DNA from: Seohaeicola saemankumensis
GTDB lineage: Bacteria; Pseudomonadota; Alphaproteobacteria; Rhodobacterales; Rhodobacteraceae
Assembly (NCBI RefSeq): GCF_020171285.1
Contig: NZ_JAIUZI010000001.1
Coordinates: 717,229-781,228 of the forward strand
Reading direction: 5' to 3'
DNA: 64,000 nucleotides
The notes under the pieces are model-generated. The model ran no database searches. It was not told the DNA's origin and saw only the letters and a program-made list of their open reading frames with translations. Shown here in pieces: positions 55,544 through 64,000 of the stretch. Every line of letters starts with the position of its first letter. The first letter of the stretch is position 1. The position numbers were made by a program, and so were the translations under genes.

Positions 55544-56809
55544 ATGCAGGCTTCAAGGTTTTCGGCTCGGCTCGCAGCAATGTCGTTGGTCGTTTTGTTT
55601 CATGGAGAAGCGTTTGCACAGCAGGTAGAGACGACAGTTCGTCCAGTCAAAGTACAAGAGATTGTTGCATCGAACTTTTTGTTGGAGCGCACGTACCCGG
55701 CGATTGCATACCCCTCTCAGGAGGTTGAGCTATCCTTTAGGATGAGCGGACGCGTCATTGAACTGCCCATTCGTGCCTCTGCCAGCATCGCCGAAGGTGA
55801 TGTGGTGGCGAAACTGGACAGTCGCGACTTTGAAGCAGAAGTGACTCAACTGGAAGCTCGCATCGAAGAAGCAGAAGCCAATCTTCTGGTGTTGCGATCG
55901 GGCGCCCGGCCCGAAGAAATTGCTGCTTTGGAAGCCAACGTTGAAGCCGCTGCAGCAAGACGCGATCAATCCAAAGACGAGTATGAAAGAACCCTTCAAC
56001 TCGTTGAGCGTGAAGTTGTGTCCGCAGCACAGCTAGAACAAAGCCTTGCCGCTTACCGTGTTGCCGAGGCAGACCTGAGATCACAGCGCAATCAGTTGGC
56101 AATTGGACAAATAGGTGGGCGCCCGGAAGAGATCATCGCCGCAGAGGCGTCGATCCGCGGCCTGAAAGCGCAACTGCAAGCCGCCAAAGACCGCGTATCG
56201 GACGCAACTCTTCGTGCGCCTTTTTCGGGTGTGGTCGCAAGACGAGACATCAAGAACTTTTCCAACATTCAGGCAGGAGAAAGCGTCGCGTTGATCCAGA
56301 ATTTGAGAACTCTGGAAGTTGGTTTTGATGTGCCCGGCACTGATATCGTTGCCATGGCTGCAACGGGCTTCGAAATGCTTACGAATGAAGTGGTGTTCGA
56401 CGCTTTGCCGGATCTGAGATTGGATGGTGAACTTGTGGAATTCGCGACCCAGGCAGATGCGGCCACGCAGACATATCGGGGACGTTTGCTCGTAGAACTG
56501 CCTGACCAGGCGGTCGTCTTGCCAGGAATGGTGGCACGGGTGTTCGTGTCCAGCAAAGTTAACGACAGCCAGATTTTCGTGTTGCCTCAAACTGCGCTTG
56601 CGGCATCGCCGGGTGGCGACGCCTATGTGTGGAAACTGGATAAGGCCAACAATACCGTCCACAGGCACCCTGTTCAGATCGGAGACGCAACGGCCGAAGG
56701 GGTCGTTGTTTCCTCTGGGGTAATGGCAGGCGAAATCGTGGTGACGGCCGGACTTGGTGACTTGCAAGAAGGAATGCAAGTCCGCCCCATTCAGAAAGTT
56801 GGGGAATAA
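55544..56809 (+). CDS. RND efflux periplasmic adaptor (HlyD/AcrA-type)
   Basis: A 421-residue exported protein. Signal peptide about residues 1-27 (ending A-F-A-Q-Q). It has a lipoyl-like half (F-R-M-S-G-R-V-I-E-L-P near 65), a long coiled-coil hairpin (about 95-215, rich in Glu/Ala/Arg), the return lipoyl strand A-P-F-S-G-V-V-A-R-R, and a beta-barrel domain. It bridges the inner-membrane pump encoded 3 bases downstream to an outer-membrane channel. No outer-membrane factor gene is nearby. Confidence 0.9.
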   Translation: MQASRFSARLAAMSLVVLFHGEAFAQQVETTVRPVKVQEIVASNFLLERTYPAIAYPSQEVELSFRMSGRVIELPIRASASIAEGDVVAKLDSRDFEAEVTQLEARIEEAEANLLVLRSGARPEEIAALEANVEAAAARRDQSKDEYERTLQLVEREVVSAAQLEQSLAAYRVAEADLRSQRNQLAIGQIGGRPEEIIAAEASIRGLKAQLQAAKDRVSDATLRAPFSGVVARRDIKNFSNIQAGESVALIQNLRTLEVGFDVPGTDIVAMAATGFEMLTNEVVFDALPDLRLDGELVEFATQADAATQTYRGRLLVELPDQAVVLPGMVARVFVSSKVNDSQIFVLPQTALAASPGGDAYVWKLDKANNTVHRHPVQIGDATAEGVVVSSGVMAGEIVVTAGLGDLQEGMQVRPIQKVGE

Positions 56810-56812
56810 CGA

Positions 56813-59800
56813 ATGAACCTCGCTTGGATCGCGGTGGAAAAGCGCGTTGTTTCAGCGCTCTGCACGCTGCTCATTCTTCTCGCCGGCTGGTTCGGCTACA
56901 ATAATTTGCCCCGCTTTGAAGATCCCGAGTTCATCATTCGGCAGGCGCAGATCATAACTCCCTATCCGGGTGCGACAGCCGAGGAAGTGGCGGAAGAAGT
57001 TACCGAGGTCATCGAAAGCGCCCTTCAAGAATTGCAGGGCGTCAAAGAGGTGAAATCCGTCTCGTCACCCGGTGTCAGCACCGTCACGGTTGAATTCACG
57101 ATCCAGACAACCCGCGACTTTCCGCAACTGAATCAGCGCTTTGCCCAAATGCGCGCCAAGATTCTGGACGCACAGTCCAAGCTGCCACCAAATGCTCTGG
57201 AAACACAGGTGTATGACGATTTTGGTGACGTTTATGCTCTGTACTTTGCTATCGTAGGTGATGGGTTCTCCATCACGGAATTGCGTGACTACGCGAAGGA
57301 GTTGCAGCGTGACCTGCTAACAGTTGATGGCGTATCCAAGGTAATCCTCAACGGCGTTCAGGATGAAGTCATCTATGTCGAGTATTCGGCCTCCCGTTTG
57401 GTCGAACTGGGGATTTCTACCCAGCAGATTGCACAGGTGCTCGAGTCACAGAATTTGGTATTGCCAGCCGGCTCCATTCAATCCGGCTCTCTCAGAGTAG
57501 ACGTTCGACCTCTGGCAGCTGTTGATTCGGTAGAAGCCATTGAGAACCTCGTAATCGCCAGCCCGTCAACAGGCGCGTCCTTCAAGTTGTCGGATATAGC
57601 TACTGTCCGTCGTGGCTTCAAAGAGCCCGCCAGCCGGCTCTTGTTCAGAGATGGCCGACCAGCGATCGGTATCGGTATTTCCAACACGCTGGGCGGCAAC
57701 GTCGTCAACATGGGCGAGGCAGTAAAAGCACGCATCCACGAACTCACAAACAAACGTCCGCATGGCATCGAGATCGTTCCCATTTCGGACCAGTCCACTT
57801 CGGTGAAAGAGTCGGTTGACGATTTCGTCATGAACGTCGTCCTCGCGCTCGTTATCGTTGTGGGAACGCTTCTCATTTTCATGGGCTTGCGATCAGGCAT
57901 TCTCATGGGCGGGATACTCTTGGTCACCGTGTCGGGTACGCTTGCAGGCATGTATATGTATGGCCTCGACATGCAGCGAATTTCGCTTGGTGCCCTGATC
58001 ATCGCACTTGGCATGCTGGTCGATAACGCGATCGTTGTGGTCGAAGGCACCCTGGTGCGTGTTCAACGGGGTGAAAACGCCAGAGAAGCCTCGATCGCAG
58101 TTGTGAACCAGACGAAATGGCCATTGCTGGGGGGTACGGTTGTTGGTCTGCTCGCCTTTTCGCCAATTGGCTTTTCGCCGGACAACACGGGTGAGTACGC
58201 CGGCAGCCTTTTCTGGACGATCTCGATCTCGCTGCTGTTTTCCTGGCTGATCGCCATCTGGCTGACACCGTATTTCTGCACACTGCTTTTGAAAGCCGGG
58301 AAACCTTCTGAAGCTCAGAAGGAGAATGCGATCCTCACCGGCTACCGCTCGGTGCTGGCCCGCGCCATCAAGGCTCGCTATGTGACTGTTGCTGCTGTGT
58401 TTGGACTGTTTGTGTCAGCAGTTCTTGGGCTGGCGCTGGTGCCACCGGGCTTCTTTCCAAACAGTACGCGGGCCCAGTTTGTGGTCGACTATTTCCTCCC
58501 GCAGGGAACGGATATCGAGCAAACCCGAAATGATTTGCTGGAAATCGACGAGCACCTTAGGGGGCTGGAGGGTGTCACCGGAACCAATCTTGTTGTCGGC
58601 GGTGGCCACACGCGGTTCATGCTGATTTACGCCAGCGAGGATCAGAATTCGGCTTATGGTCAGATTTTGGTAGATGTTGATGACTTCCGGACCATCGACA
58701 CGTTGCAGCCACTCGTTCAAGAGTGGATTGACGAAAACTATCTCGCATCCAACTCCAAGGTATGGAAATTCGTTCTGGGGCCCGGTGGCGGCTCAAAGAT
58801 CGAAGCGCGGTTCAGCGGTCCCGATGCCGTTGTCCTCCGAACGCTCGCAGAACAAGCCAAGGAAATATTCGCGGAGAACGGAGCGATCGCGATCAAGGAT
58901 GATTGGCGCGAGCAGGTGCAGGTGATCCGCCCAGTCATCAATATTGAAAATGCGCGGCGCCTCAATCTGAGTCAGAGCGAGATTTCACAAGCCATTTATG
59001 GCCATCTTAATGGATCGAACATCGGCATCTATCGCGAAGGCGACGAACTGCTGGATATCACGATGCGACCCTTCGAAGAGTATCGGGACGACATCGGAGA
59101 ACTGCGCAACGTGCAGGTGTTCAGCAGTGTTGCGAACACCTATGTTCCAATAACACAGGTTGTCGATCGTTTTGATCTTGTGTTCGAACCCGGCAACTTG
59201 CGGCGCGTAAACCGGCAACTGGCCATTACCGCGCAGGCCGACAATCCGCCAGATCGTCTCTCGGGTGACGTATTCGATGAGTTGCGCCCGTTGGTCGAAG
59301 AAATTGAACTTCCTCCCGGCTACGAGTTGAAGTGGGAGGGCGAATACGGCGACTCCCAAGAGGCAAACAACGGCCTTGCTGCGACCATGCCGCTTGGGTT
59401 TGGTGCAATGATCGTTGTGGTGGTGTTGCTCTTCAACGCGGTTCGCCAGCCCTTGATTATCTGGCTTACCGTTCCGCTTGCGCTGGTCGGCGTGGTGTGG
59501 GGGCTCGCGGCGACGGGCACTCCGTTGGAGTTTATGGCCATTCTTGGCGTCCTGTCCCTGACCGGGATGCTTATCAAGAACGCCATTGTTCTCATTGACG
59601 AGATAGATACCCAGATCGCAAGCGGGAAGGCGCGACTGCAAAGCGTTGTGGATGCCTCGGTTTCGCGCGTGCGTCCTGTTTCCCTGGGTGTTCTGACGAC
59701 GGTTCTGGGTGTCATGCCGCTGTTGTGGGACCCGTTCTTCAAGTCTTTGGCGGTGGTTATCATCTGCGGCTTGAGCTTTGCCACCGTCCTGACGCTGATC

Positions 59801-59854
59801 GTCGTTCCGACGCTGTACACGATCTTTTTCCGGGTTCGAGCGGACGAACTCTAG
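56813..59854 (+). CDS. RND efflux pump permease
   Basis: A 1013-residue inner-membrane pump with the duplicated RND layout: 12 helices and two large periplasmic loops. Helix 4 reads L-I-I-A-L-G-M-L-V-D-N-A-I-V-V-V-E-G, which contains the acidic residue used in proton relay. The pore-domain opening E-D-P-E-F-I-I-R-Q-A and P-G-A-T-A-E-E-V is typical of the multidrug/cation group. It is driven by proton import and works with the adaptor before it. Substrate is unknown. Confidence 0.93.
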   Translation: MNLAWIAVEKRVVSALCTLLILLAGWFGYNNLPRFEDPEFIIRQAQIITPYPGATAEEVAEEVTEVIESALQELQGVKEVKSVSSPGVSTVTVEFTIQTTRDFPQLNQRFAQMRAKILDAQSKLPPNALETQVYDDFGDVYALYFAIVGDGFSITELRDYAKELQRDLLTVDGVSKVILNGVQDEVIYVEYSASRLVELGISTQQIAQVLESQNLVLPAGSIQSGSLRVDVRPLAAVDSVEAIENLVIASPSTGASFKLSDIATVRRGFKEPASRLLFRDGRPAIGIGISNTLGGNVVNMGEAVKARIHELTNKRPHGIEIVPISDQSTSVKESVDDFVMNVVLALVIVVGTLLIFMGLRSGILMGGILLVTVSGTLAGMYMYGLDMQRISLGALIIALGMLVDNAIVVVEGTLVRVQRGENAREASIAVVNQTKWPLLGGTVVGLLAFSPIGFSPDNTGEYAGSLFWTISISLLFSWLIAIWLTPYFCTLLLKAGKPSEAQKENAILTGYRSVLARAIKARYVTVAAVFGLFVSAVLGLALVPPGFFPNSTRAQFVVDYFLPQGTDIEQTRNDLLEIDEHLRGLEGVTGTNLVVGGGHTRFMLIYASEDQNSAYGQILVDVDDFRTIDTLQPLVQEWIDENYLASNSKVWKFVLGPGGGSKIEARFSGPDAVVLRTLAEQAKEIFAENGAIAIKDDWREQVQVIRPVINIENARRLNLSQSEISQAIYGHLNGSNIGIYREGDELLDITMRPFEEYRDDIGELRNVQVFSSVANTYVPITQVVDRFDLVFEPGNLRRVNRQLAITAQADNPPDRLSGDVFDELRPLVEEIELPPGYELKWEGEYGDSQEANNGLAATMPLGFGAMIVVVVLLFNAVRQPLIIWLTVPLALVGVVWGLAATGTPLEFMAILGVLSLTGMLIKNAIVLIDEIDTQIASGKARLQSVVDASVSRVRPVSLGVLTTVLGVMPLLWDPFFKSLAVVIICGLSFATVLTLIVVPTLYTIFFRVRADEL

Positions 59855-60099
59855 GGGCGGGACAGTCTTGAATGACAAGCTGTTTTCAAGGGGCTGAAGC
59901 GTAGTCCAATTGCCCTACAAAAAAATTGGCGCGCGACACGCAGGATTTTTGCGCGCCAGCCTGTCGTGTGACTCCGCGACATTGGTCAAACCCTTTGTCT
60001 TGGGGTCGCCTGATTTGTCCAGTAGTGGCAACCTGTTCCATCCGTAGATGCGATGGGACAGCTAGCGGCGGTCGCCCGAAATGGCCGAGGATAAGGCGT

Positions 60100-60537
60100 T
60101 CAACCCTCTGACTTTTCAATTACCGGCCACCACACATGGTTTTCCAACATGTCGAAGTTTGCGCTTTCGGGGCCGTATTTTTTCTTGAGCAGGCTGACAA
60201 GTTCCGGGTTCAGATGACACCCTCCATGGATGAACTCGTCGATGGCCCTGTGAAAGCTGACGTTGAAGGCGAGTTGCACCTTGTTGATTCTTACTCCCTT
60301 GTCGGTACGCTCAATCGCATTTCCAGCAAACAGTATGTCCAACTGCCGACGAACAGAGGTCTGAGAAAGGTTCGTATAGGTGGCCAGTGCGCGTGTGCTC
60401 CACGGTTCCCGATGAGTCAAAAGTGCCTGATGAACACGCTGAAGCGGTTCTGGATAATAGAACCAGTCAAACGTCGTTCGCCGTCTACGCCAAAGACGCA
60501 GCTGGTCGCGTTCTTTCTCAGAGTAGTCAAGTTGCAT
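60100..60537 (-). CDS. Winged-helix DNA-binding protein
   Basis: A 145-residue protein. The centre (about residues 30-80) reads as a winged helix: S-T-R-A-L-A-T-Y-T-N-L-S-Q-T-S-V-R-R-Q-L-D-I-L as helix-turn-helix and I-E-R-T-D-K-G-V-R as wing. The C-terminal part is unassigned and ends W-W-P-V-I-E-K. It resembles MarR-like single-domain regulators. The start is taken at 60537; a longer frame exists, and neither start has a clear ribosome site. It is convergent with the RND operon across about 245 bases, so it could regulate that operon or an unlinked target. Confidence 0.65.
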   Translation of the reverse strand: MQLDYSEKERDQLRLWRRRRTTFDWFYYPEPLQRVHQALLTHREPWSTRALATYTNLSQTSVRRQLDILFAGNAIERTDKGVRINKVQLAFNVSFHRAIDEFIHGGCHLNPELVSLLKKKYGPESANFDMLENHVWWPVIEKSEG

Positions 60538-60582
60538 GCCGCACATATAAATGAACGACCAAGCTGGACAACCGTCATTCAA

Positions 60583-60745
60583 TCAGGTTCCACATCTGCA
60601 TGATGTCTGCCCCAGCCCGGCCAGCGACCCGCGCCGGAGTTGTCGGAAAACACTTAACCAGTCCGGTATGTCGCGCCACGGCGCACCGGTGCGGGCTATC
60701 CAGAAAATCCAATCCATAACAAGCCGGTGGTTGGAGCGTTTGGGC
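60583..60745 (-). pseudogene. IS5-type transposase fragment
   Basis: A minus-strand frame contains W-I-F-W-I-A-R-T-G-A-P-W-R-D-I-P-D followed by L-S-V-F-R-Q-L-R-R-G, the N-terminal region of an IS5-family transposase with a short deletion or frameshift. No other part of the gene is nearby. The rest of the 60538-60949 gap holds no gene that I can support. Confidence 0.68.
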
Positions 60746-60949
60746 AGGTTCGGGGCACCGGCGGCTTGGGGGAAGCGTTCAATAACGCCCGTTCCTCGTC
60801 CGATATCCAAGCTGGTCTCTATCGCAGTTACCTGCTTGAGGTACACCCGACGCCGGGTCTGAATACGTCTGGTCAACAGGCCTAAACTACCAAGTAGGCC
60901 ATGCGAGACGCATTTTTCTAACACCAATATGGGGGGCAGGAACCTCGGG

Positions 60950-62119
60950 CTATTTCGGCGGTCCAGAACGCCAAAGAGTCCCAGACTTGAAAGTGTCATA
61001 CCCATATTGAAAAAGGGCCTGCATGTACTTGGGGTCGAACGGTTCGTCCAGGTCTTCCTGAAAATCCTCGCCGATCCACGCCACCCTGTACGTGCTTCCT
61101 GTTGTGCGCATGATTTTGTACGCAAGTTCCAGTTCTGTTGCGCCCTGGTTCTTGACCAGGGTCGAAAGCGATCGTTCGGCAATCGCGGGAAGCGTGGGCT
61201 TGGTGATTTCGCCCTCGGGTGTGATTTTGCCGTTTCGGATCAGGAAAACCTGGGATTGCCCAGATACCCTGACACTCCTTCGCCACGCACCTATGTAGGT
61301 GGACTGCGAAACAACCCCGCCATCCACATGAAGCTCATCGCGTGCTCCTTCGGGAGTTGCCACGTCAATCAAGACCGGCGGGAACAGGCCCGGCATGGCG
61401 GAAGATGCCATCAGGACGTCTACAAAGACTTCAGTCGCATTCGGGGCGTTGCTTGCTGCAATCGCGCCCATGTCCCATACAACCGCGCGCTGTGCGTCCA
61501 GACTGACCGTCTGAACCAGAAGTCGTCGGCCCTTCATATGTTCTTTTCCGATTGCGGAAAGGAACTCGGGCGTCACGTATTCCTCTATCGTCCTGCGCAA
61601 GGGGCTCGAACTGTAGCGGCTTGCCTGTGGCAGAACACCGAAGATCGAGCGAAGAGAGAAGACCTCATTTGGACTCAAACCACCATAGAAGCGGCGAAGG
61701 TCGTCATCATATTCCGACCCCAGGAACGCAAACGGTGCCACCAACGCACCAGTAGAGATGCCCGTTACGGTCATGAACACAGGGCGCGTACCACTGTCGC
61801 TCCAAGCCGCAAGAATGCCGGCGGAGAACGCACCGTTCTCTGCCCCTCCTGAAACCGCAAGCGTCGTGTGCCTGCCGACCAGACCGGAAGCCCGGCGTTG
61901 TTGTTCAAGGTTTTGAACAAGCTCGCCTATGTTGTCAGGTGGCGCGTCCGCCCAGAAGCGCGCATTTTCGATGTTCGGCACCTGCGGGTTTTCCAGGTCA
62001 CCCAGCGAAATTGGTTCCCGCTGGATACCCGAGCAAGAAACAAGGACGGCCGCGGCAAGGGCCGACAAAAACAGGTTTCTGCCTCGCTTCACCGGCATTC
62101 CGATTTTGGAGTGCTCCAT
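60950..62119 (-). CDS. Patatin-like phospholipase lipoprotein
   Basis: A 389-residue predicted lipoprotein: a basic start, a hydrophobic stretch and the lipobox L-V-S-C (Cys29). The patatin core follows: oxyanion loop S-G-G-A-E-N-G-A-F near 90-98, nucleophile G-I-S-T-G with Ser122, and Asp266 in V-D-G-G. It should act in the periplasm, anchored to a membrane, on lipid or acyl esters. An outer-membrane barrel gene lies 66 bases upstream on the same strand. The start is uncertain (ATGs at 62119 and 62098). Confidence 0.85.
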   Translation of the reverse strand: MEHSKIGMPVKRGRNLFLSALAAAVLVSCSGIQREPISLGDLENPQVPNIENARFWADAPPDNIGELVQNLEQQRRASGLVGRHTTLAVSGGAENGAFSAGILAAWSDSGTRPVFMTVTGISTGALVAPFAFLGSEYDDDLRRFYGGLSPNEVFSLRSIFGVLPQASRYSSSPLRRTIEEYVTPEFLSAIGKEHMKGRRLLVQTVSLDAQRAVVWDMGAIAASNAPNATEVFVDVLMASSAMPGLFPPVLIDVATPEGARDELHVDGGVVSQSTYIGAWRRSVRVSGQSQVFLIRNGKITPEGEITKPTLPAIAERSLSTLVKNQGATELELAYKIMRTTGSTYRVAWIGEDFQEDLDEPFDPKYMQALFQYGYDTFKSGTLWRSGPPK

Positions 62120-62185
62120 CCCTCTACTCTCATCCTCCGGGGCGTGCGATGGACGCGTCTTTGCAAGCACAGTTCAGCGTCGAAA

Positions 62186-63754
62186 TCAGAATCGATATCC
62201 GAACATGGCCGTCAACCCTTTTCGGGTGTCGCCGTGGGTTCCGGTGATTGTCAGCTCAAAGTTGTTTCCGAACTCCTTGTAGACACCCAGCCTTGCGGCC
62301 CACTCTTCATGTTCAAGGCCGATGTTGAAATTCACGGGCTGTCCCCCTGGAACCGGGATCGTGCCGACCATGGCACTCTCCAGCTTGAGCCATTCCGCTC
62401 CGACCATCACCCGAAGCCGATGCTTGGGGAAATAATAGCCGACCATGGGGGTAACGGTGTAGGCCGTCGAATTCGTACCCGCGTCATCTGTGACAGTCGT
62501 CATTGCTGTCGCAGTAACCGAGCCAAAATAGTTGCGCCATCCGCCGGCCGCCGTCAGACCGCCCCCAAATACGTAGGAGTTGATGTTGATTGTTTCCTCG
62601 ATGACCGGCGGCAACCCGACCAACTGACCCAAGCCCGTCGTTCTGATCTTGAGATGCCCTTTGGCGTTGATTTTTCCCAATAGCCCCATGAGGTTGAGGA
62701 ACGGAAGTGGAAACCAGTCAACCCGAATTTGCGGGTTCTTCGCTTCGATATTGATGCCGGACCCGTTCGGGCTGAAAATGGCCTCAATAGGCTCTCTTAT
62801 CCCGTTGATTTCGAAACTGGTGAAATTGAGGTATGTCGTCAGATCCGTGTACATCAGACTGACGCCGAATGGCTTCGGAATCTCGAATCCCCTAGCACGG
62901 GCTTCGCTGCCCCAAATCGGGAAGACGCGGTCGACCTTGACACGAACAGGCTCATCGAACTTGGTCAAGTCCACGCCGGACGGGACCGCTGCCGTCGCAG
63001 GGGTGACATCCGTACCATCTTCATCAACGTACTTGATCGCGGTAGAACGCGTCGTTGACACAAACGGCCCGCCGTTTGGAACAAGCCCGAGCAACACATC
63101 AGTGGCCTCGACCACGTTTACGGTGTCCTGAATCACGTCAATTCCGTTCGGTGCCCGGGAAAAGCTGACATCCATGGAATAGCCAGTGACCCTGGAGCCG
63201 TCGTGCATAAAGGTGCGGCCTTCGTCCAGTTCGAGGCGAATACGCTCAACTTCATTGCCATTGATCCAGATCGTACCTTCAAGGAACCGCATCCAGGCAA
63301 TGTCCTGCGGAAGCGCAAACGGCGAGTACCGGAAGTTCATCACTGCGCGACGCCCCGTTGAGGACACCAGTTCCACGCTTTCGGGATCGTATCTGACTTG
63401 CAAAGACCGAATTTGATGCTGCAACCGCATGCGGTTTTCAAGAATTTTGCGCAACCTCCGAGGCGAGGCTACATTTGGCCCTTGCTCTTCGAACTTGAGC
63501 ACGAGGTCGATTCCGGCCGGCGTCCTGGGGTCAAACTCGATAAGAAACCGGTCATTGAAGGTTTCATCGCCCGTTACCACCTCAACTTCGGCAAACCGGG
63601 TATACTTCAGATCCGTCGACAGCTCTGAAACCATCAATTCCAGAGTCTGCGGATCAATCCCCCGTTCTGTCAAAGGGTCAGATTTGACCATTGTCCCCAA
63701 GGACAGGGCAAAGACCAGCGCAGCACATACTGATCTCAGGTGAAAAAGGCGCAT
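62186..63754 (-). CDS. Exported protein with predicted C-terminal outer-membrane beta-barrel
   Basis: A 522-residue protein with a signal peptide (about residues 1-25). I do not recognise a named family. The N-terminal half (about 30-230) has alternating beta strands with a stretch (I-W-I-N-G-N-E-V-E-R-I-R-L) that looks like LolA-type lipid-binding sheets, a weak inference. The last about 250 residues alternate hydrophobic and polar residues with Gly/aromatic pairs and end in G-Y-R-F, the usual terminal strand of an outer-membrane barrel. GGAGG lies 8 bases before the ATG. It precedes the patatin-like lipoprotein gene, so the two probably form one operon. Confidence 0.65.
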   Translation of the reverse strand: MRLFHLRSVCAALVFALSLGTMVKSDPLTERGIDPQTLELMVSELSTDLKYTRFAEVEVVTGDETFNDRFLIEFDPRTPAGIDLVLKFEEQGPNVASPRRLRKILENRMRLQHQIRSLQVRYDPESVELVSSTGRRAVMNFRYSPFALPQDIAWMRFLEGTIWINGNEVERIRLELDEGRTFMHDGSRVTGYSMDVSFSRAPNGIDVIQDTVNVVEATDVLLGLVPNGGPFVSTTRSTAIKYVDEDGTDVTPATAAVPSGVDLTKFDEPVRVKVDRVFPIWGSEARARGFEIPKPFGVSLMYTDLTTYLNFTSFEINGIREPIEAIFSPNGSGINIEAKNPQIRVDWFPLPFLNLMGLLGKINAKGHLKIRTTGLGQLVGLPPVIEETININSYVFGGGLTAAGGWRNYFGSVTATAMTTVTDDAGTNSTAYTVTPMVGYYFPKHRLRVMVGAEWLKLESAMVGTIPVPGGQPVNFNIGLEHEEWAARLGVYKEFGNNFELTITGTHGDTRKGLTAMFGYRF

Positions 63755-63878
63755 TGATGGTTTCCTCCTCGGGTCGACGATCAATCGCGGTACCCAATCA
63801 TATCGTTTTCAGCCCGAAAAAATCACCATTTTCGCTTTTTTGTCGAGAGTGAGCGGATTTGGCACCTTGTCTTGCGCC

Positions 63879-64000
63879 GGGCCTTAGGGTCAGGACCCAT
63901 TGATTTTCTGGTGACTGCATGATTCACCGCGCGGAAAACGAGCGGTGAACATGTCTGATCTCTTCTGGCTGACGGACGCGCAGATGGCGCGACTTGAACC
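63879..64000 (+). mobile_element. IS5-type insertion sequence, left end (runs off the window)
   Basis: An intact-looking transposase start at 63951 is preceded by about 70 bases of non-coding sequence starting GGGCCTTAGGGTCAGGACCC, which looks like an IS terminal region. Only the left end is in the window, so inverted and target repeats cannot be checked. Confidence 0.5.
63951..64000 (+). CDS. IS5-family transposase, N-terminal fragment at window edge
   Basis: The first 16 residues, M-S-D-L-F-W-L-T-D-A-Q-M-A-R-L-E, are the characteristic start of a widespread alphaproteobacterial IS5-group transposase. The rest lies beyond the window, so integrity is unknown. It belongs to a different subgroup from the remnant at 37.1-37.8 kb, judged by the start sequence. 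Confidence 0.7.
   Translation, partial: MSDLFWLTDAQMARLE

Noticed and set aside
59855..60099. Possible mobile-element remnant in the gap after the RND genes
   Set aside because: The short frames there do not show a recognisable transposase or integrase motif.

Overview
The window looks like a chromosomal piece of a marine alphaproteobacterium of the Rhodobacteraceae (Roseobacter group). The reasons are the gene families and their order: DUF3305/DUF3306/TorD with a Tat-exported formate dehydrogenase, DUF4212 plus a VC_2705-type symporter, two TRAP transporters, and the fused ferredoxin oxidoreductase. The left 37 kb is strongly GC-rich at third codon positions. The genus is not determined.

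Region 1 (1-8.1 kb) is a formate dehydrogenase maturation locus. On the minus strand are DUF3305, DUF3306, a TorD-like chaperone, a tiny Tat-signal protein and the start of the molybdopterin catalytic subunit, which runs off the left edge. Divergent from it is a 651-residue protein predicted to carry four [4Fe-4S] clusters. A mono-haem cytochrome c and a tightly overlapping set (DUF6494, Mrp-type ATPase, lipoate/biotin-ligase-like DUF4444 protein, DUF6505) follow.

Region 2 (8.2-17.5 kb, all minus strand) is an acetate module: acetyl-CoA synthetase, adenylate kinase (recycles the AMP made by Acs), the DUF4212/sodium:solute symporter pair, a cNMP-CBS-DUF294 regulator, a small membrane protein, a membrane-anchored DEDDh exonuclease and a flavin reductase. 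Clear hairpin terminators punctuate it.

Region 3 (18-22.3 kb) is a TRAP transporter with a structured leader and an attenuator-like hairpin after the binding protein gene, then a hairpin-rich intergenic repeat and cysK.

Region 4 (22.7-37.1 kb) is the best candidate for an undescribed pathway. A LysR regulator is divergent from a second TRAP transporter. It is followed by an amidohydrolase, a serine beta-lactamase-fold hydrolase, a large 2-oxoacid:ferredoxin oxidoreductase, an IlvD-type dehydratase, a D-type 2-hydroxyacid dehydrogenase and an FMN alpha-hydroxyacid oxidase, in a near-continuous plus-strand operon. The set reads as uptake, amide/ester cleavage, and conversion of (di)hydroxy acids through 2-oxo acids to acyl-CoA.

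Region 5 (37.1-64 kb) is visibly less GC-rich and is marked by broken transposase genes at 37.1-37.8, 51.5-51.7 and 60.6-60.7 kb and by the start of another IS at 63.9 kb. It holds an arginine deiminase operon (YfcC-type transporter, arcA, arcB, arcC) followed by a P-type cation ATPase, a TorF-type porin, an NhaC antiporter, a DUF1622 protein, a patatin-GntP pair, an SLC13 permease, a membrane class III cyclase, an RND efflux pair, a winged-helix protein, and a patatin-like lipoprotein with an outer-membrane barrel protein. It looks like an accessory region for ion/pH, energy and envelope functions. No rRNA, tRNA or CRISPR array was seen.
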